Notes: a model not told the origin generated them from the letters alone. Positions 20,004 through 31,080 are shown, counted from the stretch's first letter. The stretch: DNA of 64,000 nucleotides from Pseudoalteromonas luteoviolacea B = ATCC 29581 (GCA_000333235.1 CAPN01000020.1:118610-182609); one strand, 5' to 3'. Numbers and translations: made by a program.

Positions 20004-21365
20004 ATGCCAGAAACCTTTGAACAAGACTACACACTACAACAACTTAAGCAAGTTACCAAAGCGCTTAACAGTGGGCAGTTTGTTCAGGTTCGACGTATGC
20101 TGGCAGAAACGGCACCTTGTGATACCGCCCTTCTTTTAGAGTCTTCGCCACACAAAATTCGTACTTTGCTTTGGCAACTCGTTGATCCTGATATTCAAGG
20201 TGATGTCTTAGAAGAGTTATCCGAAGACGTGCGCTTAGGGATCATTGCACAAATGGAACCTGAGCTGATCGCTGCCGCGACAGAAGACATGGATGACGAT
20301 GACTTAGGTGAAGTATTACGAAGTCTACCAGAACCTGTTTATCAAGACGTCCTAAGTGCGATGGATGCAACCGACAGAGCGCGTGCAACCCAAGCCTTAT
20401 CTTATCAAGACAGAACCGCTGGCGCATTGATGAACAGCGACACCGTTACAATCCGCCCAGATGTGACGTTAGATGTTGTACTGCGTTATTTACGCCTGAA
20501 AGGTGAGCTACCGGAGGGAACTGATGACCTTTACGTTGTTGATAAAGATAACTGTTTTTTGGGCTCATTGCCACTGAGTACATTGCTTACGAATGCAACC
20601 GATAAAATTGTTCGGGATTTAATGGATCTCGATAAAGAAGCGATCCCTATTTCGATGGATGAAAGTGATGTCGCACAATTATTCGAACGCCATAACTGGA
20701 TTTCAGCGCCTGTTGTAGATGACAACAAGCATTTGTTAGGTCGTATCACCATCGATGACATCGTTGATGTTATCCGTGAAGACGCCGAACATAGCTTGAT
20801 GAGTATGGCGGGTCTTGATGACGAAGAAGATACGTTTGCACCCGTGATGAAATCAAGTCAACGCCGATCAATTTGGCTTGGTATTAACTTACTCACAGCA
20901 CTTTTGGCTGCGTTTGTAGCCAGCTTTTTCGAAGGGACTTTAGATATACTCCCTATTCTTGCTGTACTTAATGGTATTGTGCCGAGCATGGGTGGCGTAG
21001 CTGGAAGTCAAACCCTTACACTGGTGATCCGTGGCATTGCTCTTGGCCATATTAATAGTGCCAACCAGCGTTTTATTCTTGGTAAAGAATTGGCTATCGG
21101 TGCTCTAAATGGCTTGCTTTGGTCGGTATTAATTGCCGGCGTAATCGCGATTTGGCAGTGGGACTTTAAACTTGGTGCTGTAATCGCGTTTGCCATGTTT
21201 ATGAATCTACTTGCTGCGGGGATTGCTGGTGCAAGCATTCCAATTATCTTAAAACGCCTTAAAATAGATCCAGCCTTAGCCGGTAGTGTGGTGTTAACTA
21301 CCGTAACTGATATTGTGGGGATTTTTGCTTTCTTAGGTACTGCTACATGGTTTTTGGTTGCTTAA
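20004..21365 (+). CDS. mgtE: Magnesium transporter MgtE
   Basis: A Mg2+-gated magnesium channel. The domains in order are MgtE_N (about 20-125, with LEELSEDVRLGIIAQM), two CBS domains (about 130-255), a connecting helix and five transmembrane segments (about 280-450) containing the pore motif NGIVPSMGGVAGSQT. I start at ATG 20004 (MPETFEQDYTLQQ); an upstream ATG at 19959 would add an odd hydrophobic 15-residue extension. The last codons and stop lie in a perfect hairpin. Confidence 0.95.
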   Translation: MPETFEQDYTLQQLKQVTKALNSGQFVQVRRMLAETAPCDTALLLESSPHKIRTLLWQLVDPDIQGDVLEELSEDVRLGIIAQMEPELIAAATEDMDDDDLGEVLRSLPEPVYQDVLSAMDATDRARATQALSYQDRTAGALMNSDTVTIRPDVTLDVVLRYLRLKGELPEGTDDLYVVDKDNCFLGSLPLSTLLTNATDKIVRDLMDLDKEAIPISMDESDVAQLFERHNWISAPVVDDNKHLLGRITIDDIVDVIREDAEHSLMSMAGLDDEEDTFAPVMKSSQRRSIWLGINLLTALLAAFVASFFEGTLDILPILAVLNGIVPSMGGVAGSQTLTLVIRGIALGHINSANQRFILGKELAIGALNGLLWSVLIAGVIAIWQWDFKLGAVIAFAMFMNLLAAGIAGASIPIILKRLKIDPALAGSVVLTTVTDIVGIFAFLGTATWFLVA

Positions 21366-21379
21366 CAACCAAAAACCAT
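21347..21379. terminator. 14-bp perfect hairpin across the mgtE stop, between convergent genes
   Basis: ATGGTTTTTGGTTG (21347-21360), a five-base loop and the exact complement (21366-21379) form a strong stem. The TAA of mgtE is in the loop. The stem carries T5/A5 blocks, so it could terminate both mgtE and the convergent pmbA. Confidence 0.55.
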
Positions 21380-21396
21380 AACCTATATTTTACAAA

Positions 21397-22746
21397 TTAT
21401 TGCCCCGCAATTTGCATCTGTGAGATCAATACTGAGCCAGTCTGTACACTGCCTCGCTTTTCGATGTCATCACCAATGGCGGCGACATTCATAAACATGT
21501 CTTTTAAATTCCCAGCAATCGTAATTTCACTGACAGGAAACTGGACTTCGCCATTTTCAATCCAGAATCCGGCAGCACCGCGAGAGTAGTCTCCCGTTAC
21601 TGTATTCACGCCTTGACCCATCAACTCAGTTACCAATAAACCAGTGCCCATTGTTTTCAGTAAGCTTGCAAGTCCGCCTTGAGTTGGCTGAACTAACCAA
21701 TTGTGAATACCACCAGCGTGTCCGGTTGCTTGCATTTTGAGCTTCTTCGCAGCGTAACTCGCCAGTAAATAGGTTTGCAACTCACCGTTTATAATGATTT
21801 CTTTCTCTTTTGTTATTACACCTTCACTGTCAAATGGGCTTGACGCTAAGCCTTTTGGCAAATGAGGGCGCTCAGAAATCGATACGCACGAATTGAACAC
21901 CGGCTTACCTAACGAGTCGAGTAGGAAACTGGATTTACGATATAAAGCCCCGCCACCAATAGCGCTGACCAGATGACCAAATAAACTATTGGCAATATCC
22001 GCTCGAAAAATCACAGGAACCTTTTGGGTAGGCACTTTTTGACAATTTAACTTTGCCACGGTGGATTCAGCTGCCTCAATTCCAATTGCTTGAGGTGCTT
22101 TGAGTTCACTGTAAATTCGCGAGACACTGTAGGCTGAATCACGCTGCATATGTTTACCTTCTTTACCAATCACCATTGTACTCAAGGTATGTCGAGTTCT
22201 CGGATAACCGGCTAAAAAGCCGTGACTATTGCCGTAAACTCTCAAACCTTGATGACTGGCAAAGGTCGCTCCGTCAGAGTTAATAATGCGCTTGTCATGC
22301 GCCAAAGCCGCCTCTTCAGCCGCCTTGCACAATGCAATTCCAGTATCTGGTGATACGTTTGCTGGATGGTATAAATCGAGATCTGGATAATCAAAAGCCA
22401 TCAATGCTTTTTCTGCAAGACCGTTGCACGGATCGTCAGAAGTAAACTTTGCAATTTCAACGGCCTTTTTCACCACCGAGCGCAGCGCTTCTTTGCTCAG
22501 ATCAGCGGTAGATGCCGATCCTTTGTGATTTCCCACATAAACAGAAATACCTAGTCCACCATCTTGATTAAATTCAATAGTGTCCACTTCACCCAATCGT
22601 GTGCTCACAGATAAACCCGATGTACTCGACATCGCAGCTTCCGCTGCAGTCGCACCTAAAGACTGTGCATAATCCAACACCTCTTTAACGGCTTGTTTAA
22701 CTTCTTCGATACGTTGAAAAATTGGATCTTGATTGGTTTGGCTCAT
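21397..22746 (-). CDS. pmbA: Metalloprotease subunit PmbA (TldE)
   Basis: Non-catalytic partner of the heterodimeric TldD/TldE protease, which trims peptides such as microcin B17 and the CcdA antitoxin. The PmbA/TldE family segments DYSRGAAGFWIENGEVQFPV and AGNLKDMFMNV are clear, and the HExxH motif of TldD is absent, as expected. I choose ATG at 22746 (MSQTNQDP), preceded by GGAA; an ATG four codons upstream is possible. Its TldD partner is 740 bp away beyond darP. Confidence 0.95.
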   Translation of the reverse strand: MSQTNQDPIFQRIEEVKQAVKEVLDYAQSLGATAAEAAMSSTSGLSVSTRLGEVDTIEFNQDGGLGISVYVGNHKGSASTADLSKEALRSVVKKAVEIAKFTSDDPCNGLAEKALMAFDYPDLDLYHPANVSPDTGIALCKAAEEAALAHDKRIINSDGATFASHQGLRVYGNSHGFLAGYPRTRHTLSTMVIGKEGKHMQRDSAYSVSRIYSELKAPQAIGIEAAESTVAKLNCQKVPTQKVPVIFRADIANSLFGHLVSAIGGGALYRKSSFLLDSLGKPVFNSCVSISERPHLPKGLASSPFDSEGVITKEKEIIINGELQTYLLASYAAKKLKMQATGHAGGIHNWLVQPTQGGLASLLKTMGTGLLVTELMGQGVNTVTGDYSRGAAGFWIENGEVQFPVSEITIAGNLKDMFMNVAAIGDDIEKRGSVQTGSVLISQMQIAGQ

Positions 22747-22910
22747 GCTGCATTCCATTAAAAAACGTCTACTTTAATGCTAACACAGATCTAAAAATTC
22801 GAGGAGTTGTTGTCGTAAATCGACTATCACTAGGCCTAAGAGATCTTGATGCTTCGCGGCTCCAATTGCTGTGATATAATAAAGTTAAATACACTAATTG
22901 GCATTGACCC

Positions 22911-23435
22911 ATGGCGAAACATCACGAACCCTTCGAAGACGAAGAAGAAATTATTTATGTCTCAAAAAGCGAATTAAAGAGAGACGCACAAGAACTGTAT
23001 GAACTGGGTGTTGAGCTTACGGATCTTGGTAAAAAGCAACGTGAAAAATTACCGCTTTCCCCCATTCTAAAAGAGGCAATGCAACTTGCTGATAAGCTGA
23101 AAGGAAAACATGAAGCGTATCGCCGCCACTTGAATTACATCTCGAAAACCTTACGAGAAACCGATAACGTGCCCGAGATCCAAGCAATGCTCGACGTCGT
23201 ACTCAATAAAAACAATCAAGCGGATGTAATTTTAAATAAAATTGAACACTTACGTACTGACCTGATTGAACAAGGCGATGATAAAGCCAATGAACTACTC
23301 GATAAGTACCCAACGCTCGAACGACAAAAGCTTCGCCAGTTGATCCGTCAAGCAAAAAAGGAAGCTGAAGCACAGAAACCAGCAAAAGGTCATAAAGAGT
23401 TATTTCAATATCTTAAAGATGCCATTATGCCTTAA
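22911..23435 (+). CDS. darP: Ribosome-biogenesis protein DarP (YjgA, DUF615)
   Basis: A 174-residue, charged, helical protein of the YjgA family, which joins late in 50S subunit maturation in E. coli. The conserved SKSELKRDAQELYELGVEL and the LRQLIRQAKKEAE region near the C-terminus identify it. It is divergent from pmbA, as in E. coli (yjgA-pmbA), and followed by a bidirectional terminator. Confidence 0.95.
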   Translation: MAKHHEPFEDEEEIIYVSKSELKRDAQELYELGVELTDLGKKQREKLPLSPILKEAMQLADKLKGKHEAYRRHLNYISKTLRETDNVPEIQAMLDVVLNKNNQADVILNKIEHLRTDLIEQGDDKANELLDKYPTLERQKLRQLIRQAKKEAEAQKPAKGHKELFQYLKDAIMP

Positions 23436-23458
23436 TTTGCTAATTGAATACGTTGTCA

Positions 23459-23480
23459 AAAGGCTCCTAAGGGAGCCTTT
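23459..23480. terminator. Bidirectional terminator between darP and tldD
   Basis: AAGGCTCC-TAAG-GGAGCCTT with flanking A and T runs sits between the two convergent stop codons and can act for either strand. Confidence 0.85.
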
Positions 23481-23488
23481 ATAATTTA

Positions 23489-24928
23489 TCAAACTGTCCC
23501 ACCAACGGTAATTTCATCTATTTTTAAACTGGGCTGACCCACTCCCACTGGAACACTTTGTCCATCTTTTCCACAGACACCAACCCCTCGGTCCAAACAA
23601 AGGTCATTGCCGACCATAGAAATCTTTTGCATCACATCGGGGCCATTGCCAATGAGCGTAGCGCCTTTAATCGGCCGAGTGATTTTGCCATTTTCAATTA
23701 GGTAGGCTTCCGAGGCTGAAAAAACGAATTTACCTGAAGTAATGTCTACTTGCCCACCTCCAAAGTTACTCGCAAAAACCCCTTTTTTTACAGTAGAGAT
23801 AATGTCTTGTTGAGTATGCTCACCGGCAAGCATATAGGTGTTTGTCATTCGTGGCATTGGTAAATGCGCATAAGATTCGCGTCGTGCATTCCCAGTTGGT
23901 GCAACGCCCATTAGTCGCGCATTTAGCTTATCTTGCATATACCCTTTTAAGATCCCATTTTCGATCAACACATTATAGGCAGCCGGCGTACCTTCATCAT
24001 CCACATTTAATGACCCTCGACGGTCAGCCATCGTGCCATCATCTACCACGGTACATAATGGCGAAGCTACTTGCTCTCCAATTCGACCACTAAACGCTGA
24101 CGCTCCTTTGCGATTAAAGTCACCTTCCAAACCATGTCCTACGGCTTCATGCAACAGCACACCTGGCCAACCAGAGCCAAGTACAACGGGCATCGTACCA
24201 GCGGGCGCATCAATGGCATCAAGATTCACTCTTGCTTGCCTTACTGCTTCTTGTGCGTAACTTAGCCACCTTGGTTGCCCATTTTCTAACTCACGAAAAT
24301 AATGATAATCCAAACGAGCGCCTCCACCTGCACTGCCGCGTTCGCGACGCCCGTCTCGATTTAGTAACACAGAGCAATTCAAGCGAACGAGCGGACGAAT
24401 GTCCGTTGCGAAAGTACCATCGCTTGCCGCAATCAGTACTTGCTCGTATACCGCAGACATCGAACTCACTACTTGCTCAGCTTCTGGTGCAAGCTCCCTA
24501 ATTGCATTTTCCACTTCACGTAATAGACTCACTTTGTCGGCATCGGTCATACTACTAATTGGTTGTTTATCGTGAAATTGCAGCGGAGCCCTCACGTCAC
24601 TAAACACTTGTACAGTCTTCGAGTCACCAGCTTGCGCTATGCTTCTTGCTGCTTCTGCCGCTTTATTCAATGCCTCGACATTAATTGCATCAGAATAGGA
24701 AAAACCTGTTTTTTCACCACTTACTGCGCGAACCCCAACCCCACGTTCAATATTGTATGTCCCCTCTTTGACCAAGCCATCTTCTAACACCCACGTCTCG
24801 TGGTAACTTGACTGAAAATACAGATCGGCATAATCGACTTGATGTGAGTGAATATACGCCAACGTATCGGCTAACTGCTCTCGACACAATTGACTGTCTG
24901 CTAATAAATGCTTTTCTACTTGATTCAT
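23489..24928 (-). CDS. tldD: Metalloprotease TldD
   Basis: Catalytic subunit of the TldD/TldE heterodimer. The zinc motif [11 protein letters not shown] (HExxxH) and the downstream Cys-containing region ([24 protein letters not shown]) are present. Length 479 is typical. The 5' part of the gene and the upstream nitrilase overlap by four bases (ATGA), consistent with the conserved yhdP-nit-tldD order of gammaproteobacteria. Confidence 0.97.
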   Translation of the reverse strand: MNQVEKHLLADSQLCREQLADTLAYIHSHQVDYADLYFQSSYHETWVLEDGLVKEGTYNIERGVGVRAVSGEKTGFSYSDAINVEALNKAAEAARSIAQAGDSKTVQVFSDVRAPLQFHDKQPISSMTDADKVSLLREVENAIRELAPEAEQVVSSMSAVYEQVLIAASDGTFATDIRPLVRLNCSVLLNRDGRRERGSAGGGARLDYHYFRELENGQPRWLSYAQEAVRQARVNLDAIDAPAGTMPVVLGSGWPGVLLHEAVGHGLEGDFNRKGASAFSGRIGEQVASPLCTVVDDGTMADRRGSLNVDDEGTPAAYNVLIENGILKGYMQDKLNARLMGVAPTGNARRESYAHLPMPRMTNTYMLAGEHTQQDIISTVKKGVFASNFGGGQVDITSGKFVFSASEAYLIENGKITRPIKGATLIGNGPDVMQKISMVGNDLCLDRGVGVCGKDGQSVPVGVGQPSLKIDEITVGGTV

Positions 24929-25740
24929 AATAATTGCTCTGAAAATCGGTTATGAGCCGCCACAGGCATAGATTGGCGGATCTCATTGAGTTTATTCAAG
25001 TCTAATTGAGCGCCAATGCTCCCAACACCCGTTTCAAGTTCATTGAGTGTTTCACCCCATGGCGAAATAATCATACTGTGACCGTAAGTCTCTCGACCGT
25101 TTGCATGGTGGCCAAATTGCGCTGGGGCTATGACATAACTTTGCGTTTCTATTGCTCGAGCCTTTAATAATGCATGCCAATGTGCCTGCCCGGTCACGAT
25201 AGTAAATGCACTCGGAACAAGTAACACATTCGCTCCTTTTGACCTGAGTGTTTGATATAAGCTAGGAAACCGGATGTCGTAACAAATACTAAGCCCAAGG
25301 TGACCAAATGGGGTATTTACAACTTCAATATGCTCGCCTGGCGCCGTCCCATTTGATTCACGATATTGCTTTGTCGTATCAGCAACATCAACATCGAATA
25401 GATGCAGCTTATTATAACGACCTACACACTCACCTGACTGATTTAATACCATAGATTGCGCATAATAACGCCCATCTTGTGCAAGCACTGGCACACTACC
25501 AAGTACTATCCACACACCATAGTTTTGGCACAACGTTTTGTAACGAGACAACCAATAATCAAGTTGTCTTGCTAATGCAAGATTCTCATCAACATGGCGA
25601 TTAAAAGCTAAGCAAGTTTCAGGAAGACAGATCAAGGCTGATTCTGTAAGTTTGAGCTGTTGTAGTTGCGCTTCAACAAAGCGTACGTTTTCATCTGCAT
25701 TCATCGAGGCGCACATTTGCATCGCAACAACATGGGTCAT
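24925..25740 (-). CDS. Carbon-nitrogen hydrolase of the nitrilase family (Nit/deaminated-glutathione amidase-like)
   Basis: A cytoplasmic amidase with the Glu-Lys-Cys triad: Glu in CLPETCLAF, Lys in [10 protein letters not shown] and Cys in [13 protein letters not shown]. It most resembles Nit1/Nit2-type enzymes (deaminated glutathione or omega-amidase) found between yhdP and tldD; the true substrate is not shown. I start at ATG 25740 ([12 protein letters not shown]) because CGGAG lies eight bases upstream; a frame extension of seven codons overlaps the yhdP end. Confidence 0.88.
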   Translation of the reverse strand: MTHVVAMQMCASMNADENVRFVEAQLQQLKLTESALICLPETCLAFNRHVDENLALARQLDYWLSRYKTLCQNYGVWIVLGSVPVLAQDGRYYAQSMVLNQSGECVGRYNKLHLFDVDVADTTKQYRESNGTAPGEHIEVVNTPFGHLGLSICYDIRFPSLYQTLRSKGANVLLVPSAFTIVTGQAHWHALLKARAIETQSYVIAPAQFGHHANGRETYGHSMIISPWGETLNELETGVGSIGAQLDLNKLNEIRQSMPVAAHNRFSEQLL

Positions 25741-25753
25741 AGCCTTACTCCGA

Positions 25754-28700
25754 CTAATCATTCAACACCATTTCATCATCAAGTCGTTGCTCTGGCGGCT
25801 TACTCAAAGCGGCCTGAGGTAACTCAACTTCCCGACTCGTTCTATTTATCTCTACAACGTGCGGTTCATCCATCGTCCCCGTTACTTTAAATTTAATTTC
25901 AGAAATAACGCGAGCTGAATGTATTACTTTGTCAATTGCTAATGCTGCAAGTCCTGAAACTGGGTTAACCATCCACGCAACAATAACAGGCAAGCTTGAC
26001 GTCACTTGAGGCGCTACCGCCAAATCATAATCAATTTCTTTACTGATCAAGTTTGCATGCCCTTGAATGGCGAGATCCGCAGGAACTCCATCGAGTTTGG
26101 TATCTTGCGTATACGCAATACCAGACTTGAGTTGCATCGTGCCACTAAACTGATTGTAGAAAAACCCTTTCGAAAATACATCTCTAAAGTCTAGTTTTAA
26201 TTTGCGTACCAACGAATCAAGGCTTAACAACGAAAAAACTCGTGCGCCGCCATCGCTAATTTCAGCTAAGTGTCCTTCACCTAAACTCCATTTAACATCT
26301 CCATCCAAAGTAGCGAGATCAACATCGTAAGGGGCACCTAACCAATTAAGCGCAAACTCGACTTCGGCATTTGAATCTTTTACCGTTGATGTGAGCTCTA
26401 ATTCGTCAAATAGCGAACCGATGTCTTGACTCTCTAATTTCCCTTGAAAATCGGCACGCCCTTGCGTCCAGGTAGCATTGCCTCGCAAGACATGCTCACC
26501 TTTATCCACAACAAGCTCGGGGACGACAAGTTGTCGACCATCGCCAAATAGCGACATCGTCAATTTATCTAATTGATATTGTTTAATCTTGCAATCTGCA
26601 CACTTAACATCAATGGCGGGAACTGAAGTTAGCCATTGTATCCTTTCCCCATTGTCTGAGTTTACCTCTTCCGTCTCATCTGATTCTTTAGGTGTTAAAC
26701 GCAAGTAATCAATCACCGCAGAAATTGGCCTTGAAGAGCCAGTGCGTGGCAAGGTTACTTTTGCACGAAGCTCCTTTGCAGTAACTATTGCCAATTGCCC
26801 ATCAGGGTCTGGCTGTAATGAAAGTTGTACTTCAGAAAATGGTAGCACCCCTACATCAAGACGCTCAATTTGAGCTGTAAGCTGTGAAAAGGGAGGCAAA
26901 ATACTCGACTGAGCAGATTTGCTGCTCAGGTCGATTAAACGATTTAGAAAAGGAAACCACGGCTCAAGTTGTAAATCAGTTTGCGTAACCATGACATTAA
27001 ATTGCTCACCAACTAACCCTCTATTTTTATTGCCAACAATAAGACTCGCGTTACTTAACTTGCCATTACTGTTGTCCAAAATGCCATTAAAATAAAGCTG
27101 TTCTCCAAGGTTGGCGGTGATCAAATTCGAAATATTATCGCCTTTCACTTGAACACTGAGTTGCTGCGGCTGCTCTTTCTGCTTTGTAAATGGTGCTGGC
27201 AATTGCAGCTCTATGCCTTCTAAAGCTGACCCTGAATTGGCTGTATAACTAAAACCACTTTGTCCAAATACAAGCTCAACCGTAGTATCAATATTACTTT
27301 GGCCTTGAACAAATCCCTTAGTTAAACCTCCACTGATTAACTCGAGTTCTTGTGCATTTGCAACTAACATGGCATTGATCTTGACTCGATACTCTTTCTC
27401 ATCACTGTTCGCAGCTAACGCAACCTCAATAGGCATCGTACGCCAAAGTCCAGTAAGCCCACTCATATCAAGTTTTTCATTAACAAATGACAATTGACCA
27501 GACATACTATCTAAACGCATACCTGGCTGCGTTAACTCAATCTGATTGCCTTCAAAATCTACATTGCCTGTAGCCGTCACGCCACCGTCAACAAGATCAA
27601 CGGTTAATAACACGTCGCCATTTACCTTCCCTTTAGGTTTAACGACGCCAAAAACCGGATCCAGGTGTTTGGCCAACGGGGTTTGCGCAAAAAACGCCGG
27701 TAAGGTACTCGAATCTGTCTCTGTATTTATATCAACATAAAGTTCGTCGGCATTTTTTAGATCTTCGATACGAACGACCACTGGCTGCTGAATTGTTTGA
27801 TTCAGTAACTGGCCATCTGTTGCAGTGATCGTCATCGCTTCATCGGTAAAATCTAAATGAACTTTTGCCTCTTTTACAGCTGGCCATTTAGGTGCAAAAG
27901 CAAATTCAACTGCGTCTAACTCTGAGCGCACTTCAAATTGGCCACTTGTGTTCGAAAATGGAAAGTCACTCAGTTGGCCACTGAGCAAAACTTGCGATTG
28001 TTGGTGTTTACCTGCCTTAATTGCCCCTTTTAAATAGGCAATTAGATTCGCATTCATAACGGTGATAGGGAAATAGTTTGCGGCATTTTCGCCACTCCCC
28101 CCACGTACTTCAGCATAAAGGGCAAAGTGATTGGCATCATGTAAATCAACGCCCAATTCTCCCGCGACCGTTAATTCATGATTAGCAAACCAGAGATCTC
28201 GACTAATAAGTTGCCATCCCTCATCCCGTTCGTGAAACTCCAACGTTGCATGAAGCTGATCGTAACTCATGGCTTTACTAAAAAGCGCTCCGGTAAGCAG
28301 GTGATCATTTTCACCTTTAATTTCAACTCGCGCCGCCTGAGGTTTAGCATAAACTGTCGCACTGAGATGCTGAGCGCCCGGAACACCATTAATATTTTGC
28401 CAACCTAACTGTTCAATTGACGCAAAGGCTGACCATGGTTTTTTCTGCCCCCAAGCAACCTTAGCATGGGAAATAATGCCACTAGGCTGAAGGTTTACAA
28501 CAGCTTGAATTGCCTCTTCATTTGAAAAATCAACTAACTCATGGACAAGTGACAGATCTAAAGATTGCAACCAAATTTCATTGTAGCCATTCGTTTGGTG
28601 AGCCTGCCATTTTATCGAATCATATTCTCTACCACCGTGACTAAATCGCCAAGGCGACGCCTCTACTTCCCAGTTTTGCTGCTCATCAAAGGTCACTAAA

Positions 28701-29578
28701 GCTTCGGCACTGACAAGGCTAAGTTCTTGTTTAATCCTATTTTCTTGCCAACGGATGAAACTAGGGTGCCATTTGACTACCGCACTCGTAAGCTTACCTT
28801 TTGCGATAGTCAACCAAGACGATGCATTAAAGTCTGTGCTTACCGAGGTTTTATTTTTATCCAGCCAAGGTTCAAGCCAGTTGGCAATGTCGACCCCTTT
28901 CGCTGAAAAATGAATACGCCCAGTTACTTCATCGAATGCGTCACCTGCAAGCGCTAAATTCGCGGTAAATTCCCCCTGTGAGATCCCTGGGATAGCAATA
29001 CTACCAAATCCACGGTGTTCGCTATCTTGGTTCTGCCAAAGCAAACTATCAACTAATAAAGACCGCGTTTTCCCATCTGGCAATTTAATGTCTAAACGAC
29101 TGTCTTTGACTTCGAAATGGCCTGTCTCACCTAAAAACAAGCCTTCTAGAAGCGCTTTTTGCTCAAATTCCGTTTCACTAGTTGCATTAAATCGAGATGA
29201 ATCAATATTGGCCGACAACCCTGAGATAACAAAATAATTTGAGCTCAGCTGCCACGTTTTAAGCGTTTCAAATAAGTTTAACTGTAAGCTTGTATTGTCA
29301 ATATCGAGTGCTATTGGGGAGGTTTGATTATCGGTAAACGACAATTTTTCGAGTACTAAAGCCGGACCGCTTCCTTGCCAACTGGCTGAAATCGATCCGA
29401 TCGCAATATCGACACCATATTGCTCAAACAAGAGTTGCTCTATGTTTTGCTTATAATCATTAGCATAAGGCAACGTGTATTTAAGTGCAGAGATAAGCAC
29501 AGCAAGCAGCACTAAGGTGGCCGCAAAAAGCTGCCACGCTTTACGTACTAAATAAAACGTCACGGTTTTTAGTTGCAT
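25754..29578 (-). CDS. yhdP: AsmA-like envelope protein YhdP
   Basis: A 1274-residue protein with one N-terminal transmembrane helix (about 14-34) and a long periplasmic beta-rich region with a DUF3971 and AsmA2-like C-terminus. YhdP in E. coli is one of three AsmA proteins that move phospholipids to the outer membrane, probably as a long hydrophobic groove. Length and location upstream of tldD and downstream of rng agree. The last hundred residues include the conserved LKSGIAYTQDTKLDGVPADLAI-type stretch near 1170. Confidence 0.93.
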   Translation of the reverse strand: MQLKTVTFYLVRKAWQLFAATLVLLAVLISALKYTLPYANDYKQNIEQLLFEQYGVDIAIGSISASWQGSGPALVLEKLSFTDNQTSPIALDIDNTSLQLNLFETLKTWQLSSNYFVISGLSANIDSSRFNATSETEFEQKALLEGLFLGETGHFEVKDSRLDIKLPDGKTRSLLVDSLLWQNQDSEHRGFGSIAIPGISQGEFTANLALAGDAFDEVTGRIHFSAKGVDIANWLEPWLDKNKTSVSTDFNASSWLTIAKGKLTSAVVKWHPSFIRWQENRIKQELSLVSAEALVTFDEQQNWEVEASPWRFSHGGREYDSIKWQAHQTNGYNEIWLQSLDLSLVHELVDFSNEEAIQAVVNLQPSGIISHAKVAWGQKKPWSAFASIEQLGWQNINGVPGAQHLSATVYAKPQAARVEIKGENDHLLTGALFSKAMSYDQLHATLEFHERDEGWQLISRDLWFANHELTVAGELGVDLHDANHFALYAEVRGGSGENAANYFPITVMNANLIAYLKGAIKAGKHQQSQVLLSGQLSDFPFSNTSGQFEVRSELDAVEFAFAPKWPAVKEAKVHLDFTDEAMTITATDGQLLNQTIQQPVVVRIEDLKNADELYVDINTETDSSTLPAFFAQTPLAKHLDPVFGVVKPKGKVNGDVLLTVDLVDGGVTATGNVDFEGNQIELTQPGMRLDSMSGQLSFVNEKLDMSGLTGLWRTMPIEVALAANSDEKEYRVKINAMLVANAQELELISGGLTKGFVQGQSNIDTTVELVFGQSGFSYTANSGSALEGIELQLPAPFTKQKEQPQQLSVQVKGDNISNLITANLGEQLYFNGILDNSNGKLSNASLIVGNKNRGLVGEQFNVMVTQTDLQLEPWFPFLNRLIDLSSKSAQSSILPPFSQLTAQIERLDVGVLPFSEVQLSLQPDPDGQLAIVTAKELRAKVTLPRTGSSRPISAVIDYLRLTPKESDETEEVNSDNGERIQWLTSVPAIDVKCADCKIKQYQLDKLTMSLFGDGRQLVVPELVVDKGEHVLRGNATWTQGRADFQGKLESQDIGSLFDELELTSTVKDSNAEVEFALNWLGAPYDVDLATLDGDVKWSLGEGHLAEISDGGARVFSLLSLDSLVRKLKLDFRDVFSKGFFYNQFSGTMQLKSGIAYTQDTKLDGVPADLAIQGHANLISKEIDYDLAVAPQVTSSLPVIVAWMVNPVSGLAALAIDKVIHSARVISEIKFKVTGTMDEPHVVEINRTSREVELPQAALSKPPEQRLDDEMVLND

Positions 29579-29598
29579 GCTGACTCTAAATGTTAAAA

Positions 29599-31071
29599 CT
29601 ACATCATCACGACATCGAATTGCTCTTGGCTGTATAAGCTTTCGGTTTGTACGACAACTTGTTTGCCTATGAATAATTCGAGTTCGGCTAAATTATGGTA
29701 TTCGTCATTGAGCAAAGCTTCGCTTACCGACGGCGCCGCGTACACCATAAATTTATCTGCGGCGTAAGCACGATTCACCCGCATGATCTCTCTCAAGATT
29801 TCATAACAGACTGTTTTTACCGTTTTTAATGAACCACGACCTGAGCAAACCGGGCAAGTATCGCAAAGGATATGCTCTAAACTCTCTCGAGTTCGTTTGC
29901 GCGTCATTTCGACTAAACCTAAAGCGGAAAGACCGGTAATATTTGCTTTCGCTCTGTCTTTAGACAACGCGACTTCTAAAGAGTGCAATACGCGGCGCTT
30001 ATGTTCCTGTGAAATCATATCAATAAAGTCGATGATAATGATCCCACCCAAATTTCGTAAGCGCAGTTGTCTTGCTATGGCAGAGGTTGCTTCAATATTG
30101 GTATTGAAGATGGTTTCTTCGAGATTACGATGACCAACAAATGCACCGGTGTTTACATCCACCGTTGTCATCGCTTCAGTTTGATCAATAATTAAATATC
30201 CACCCGACTTCAGCTCAACCTTTCTGTGCAGCGCCTTTTGTATTTCATTTTCAACATCAAACAAATCGAAAATAGGACGTTCACCGGGGTAATATTCTAA
30301 CGCATTAGCCAACTGAGGAACAAATTCTTCAGTGAACTGCTGCAGCTCTTGGTATGTTAATTTAGAATCTACGCGAATGCGCTCCATGTCTTCGCCAACA
30401 TAGTCACGCAAAGTTCGAAAGGCCAAGGTCAAATCTTTATGTAGTATTGTTGCTTTACTGGTTTTACCTCGTTTGCTAACGATTTTTGTCCAAACCTTTT
30501 TCAAAAACTCAGCATCATGTTGCAATTCGGCTTCGGTCGCGCCTTCTGCAGCTGTTCGAACAATAAACCCGCCTTGCTCATCATTATATGCTTGCACAAT
30601 TTCTTTCAATCTTCCCCGTTCTTGTTCTGTTTCAATTCGTTGACTTACACCAACATGGGTTGCATCAGGCATGAAAACTAAATAACGAGAGGGGATCGTG
30701 ATATCAGTTGTTAAGCGCGCACCTTTAGTCCCTAGCGGATCTTTTACCACTTGGACCATAATAAACTGCCCTTGTTTGACCAATTCCCGAATATCTTGCA
30801 CTTTTTTTACGGGCTGTTCGTCAACCCCTTCTTCAAAAGAAGCGCTATTCACAATATCCGACGCATGCAAAAATGCGGCTTTTTCTAGACCAATATCCAC
30901 AAATGCCGCTTGCATACCGGGAAGTACTCGGCTTACTTTGCCTAGATAAATGTTACCAACGATTCCTAGGTTGCCTTGGCGTTCAACTTGAACCTCTTGC
31001 AATACACCATTTTCGATAAGTGCTACTCGACATTCACTTGGCGTGACGTTGATTAATAACTCACTGCTCAT
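29599..31071 (-). CDS. rng: Ribonuclease G
   Basis: Endonuclease of the RNase E/G family acting in 16S rRNA 5' maturation and mRNA decay. An S1 domain (about 37-125), the DNase-I-like catalytic core with VDVNTG and IIIDFIDM (metal-binding Asp residues) and the zinc-link CDTCPVCSGRG are all present. I start at the second of two adjacent ATG codons (31071), which has better spacing from GGGAGCG and aligns with E. coli. It follows maf by nine bases. Confidence 0.97.
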   Translation of the reverse strand: MSSELLINVTPSECRVALIENGVLQEVQVERQGNLGIVGNIYLGKVSRVLPGMQAAFVDIGLEKAAFLHASDIVNSASFEEGVDEQPVKKVQDIRELVKQGQFIMVQVVKDPLGTKGARLTTDITIPSRYLVFMPDATHVGVSQRIETEQERGRLKEIVQAYNDEQGGFIVRTAAEGATEAELQHDAEFLKKVWTKIVSKRGKTSKATILHKDLTLAFRTLRDYVGEDMERIRVDSKLTYQELQQFTEEFVPQLANALEYYPGERPIFDLFDVENEIQKALHRKVELKSGGYLIIDQTEAMTTVDVNTGAFVGHRNLEETIFNTNIEATSAIARQLRLRNLGGIIIIDFIDMISQEHKRRVLHSLEVALSKDRAKANITGLSALGLVEMTRKRTRESLEHILCDTCPVCSGRGSLKTVKTVCYEILREIMRVNRAYAADKFMVYAAPSVSEALLNDEYHNLAELELFIGKQVVVQTESLYSQEQFDVVMM

Positions 31072-31080
31072 CATCGCTCC

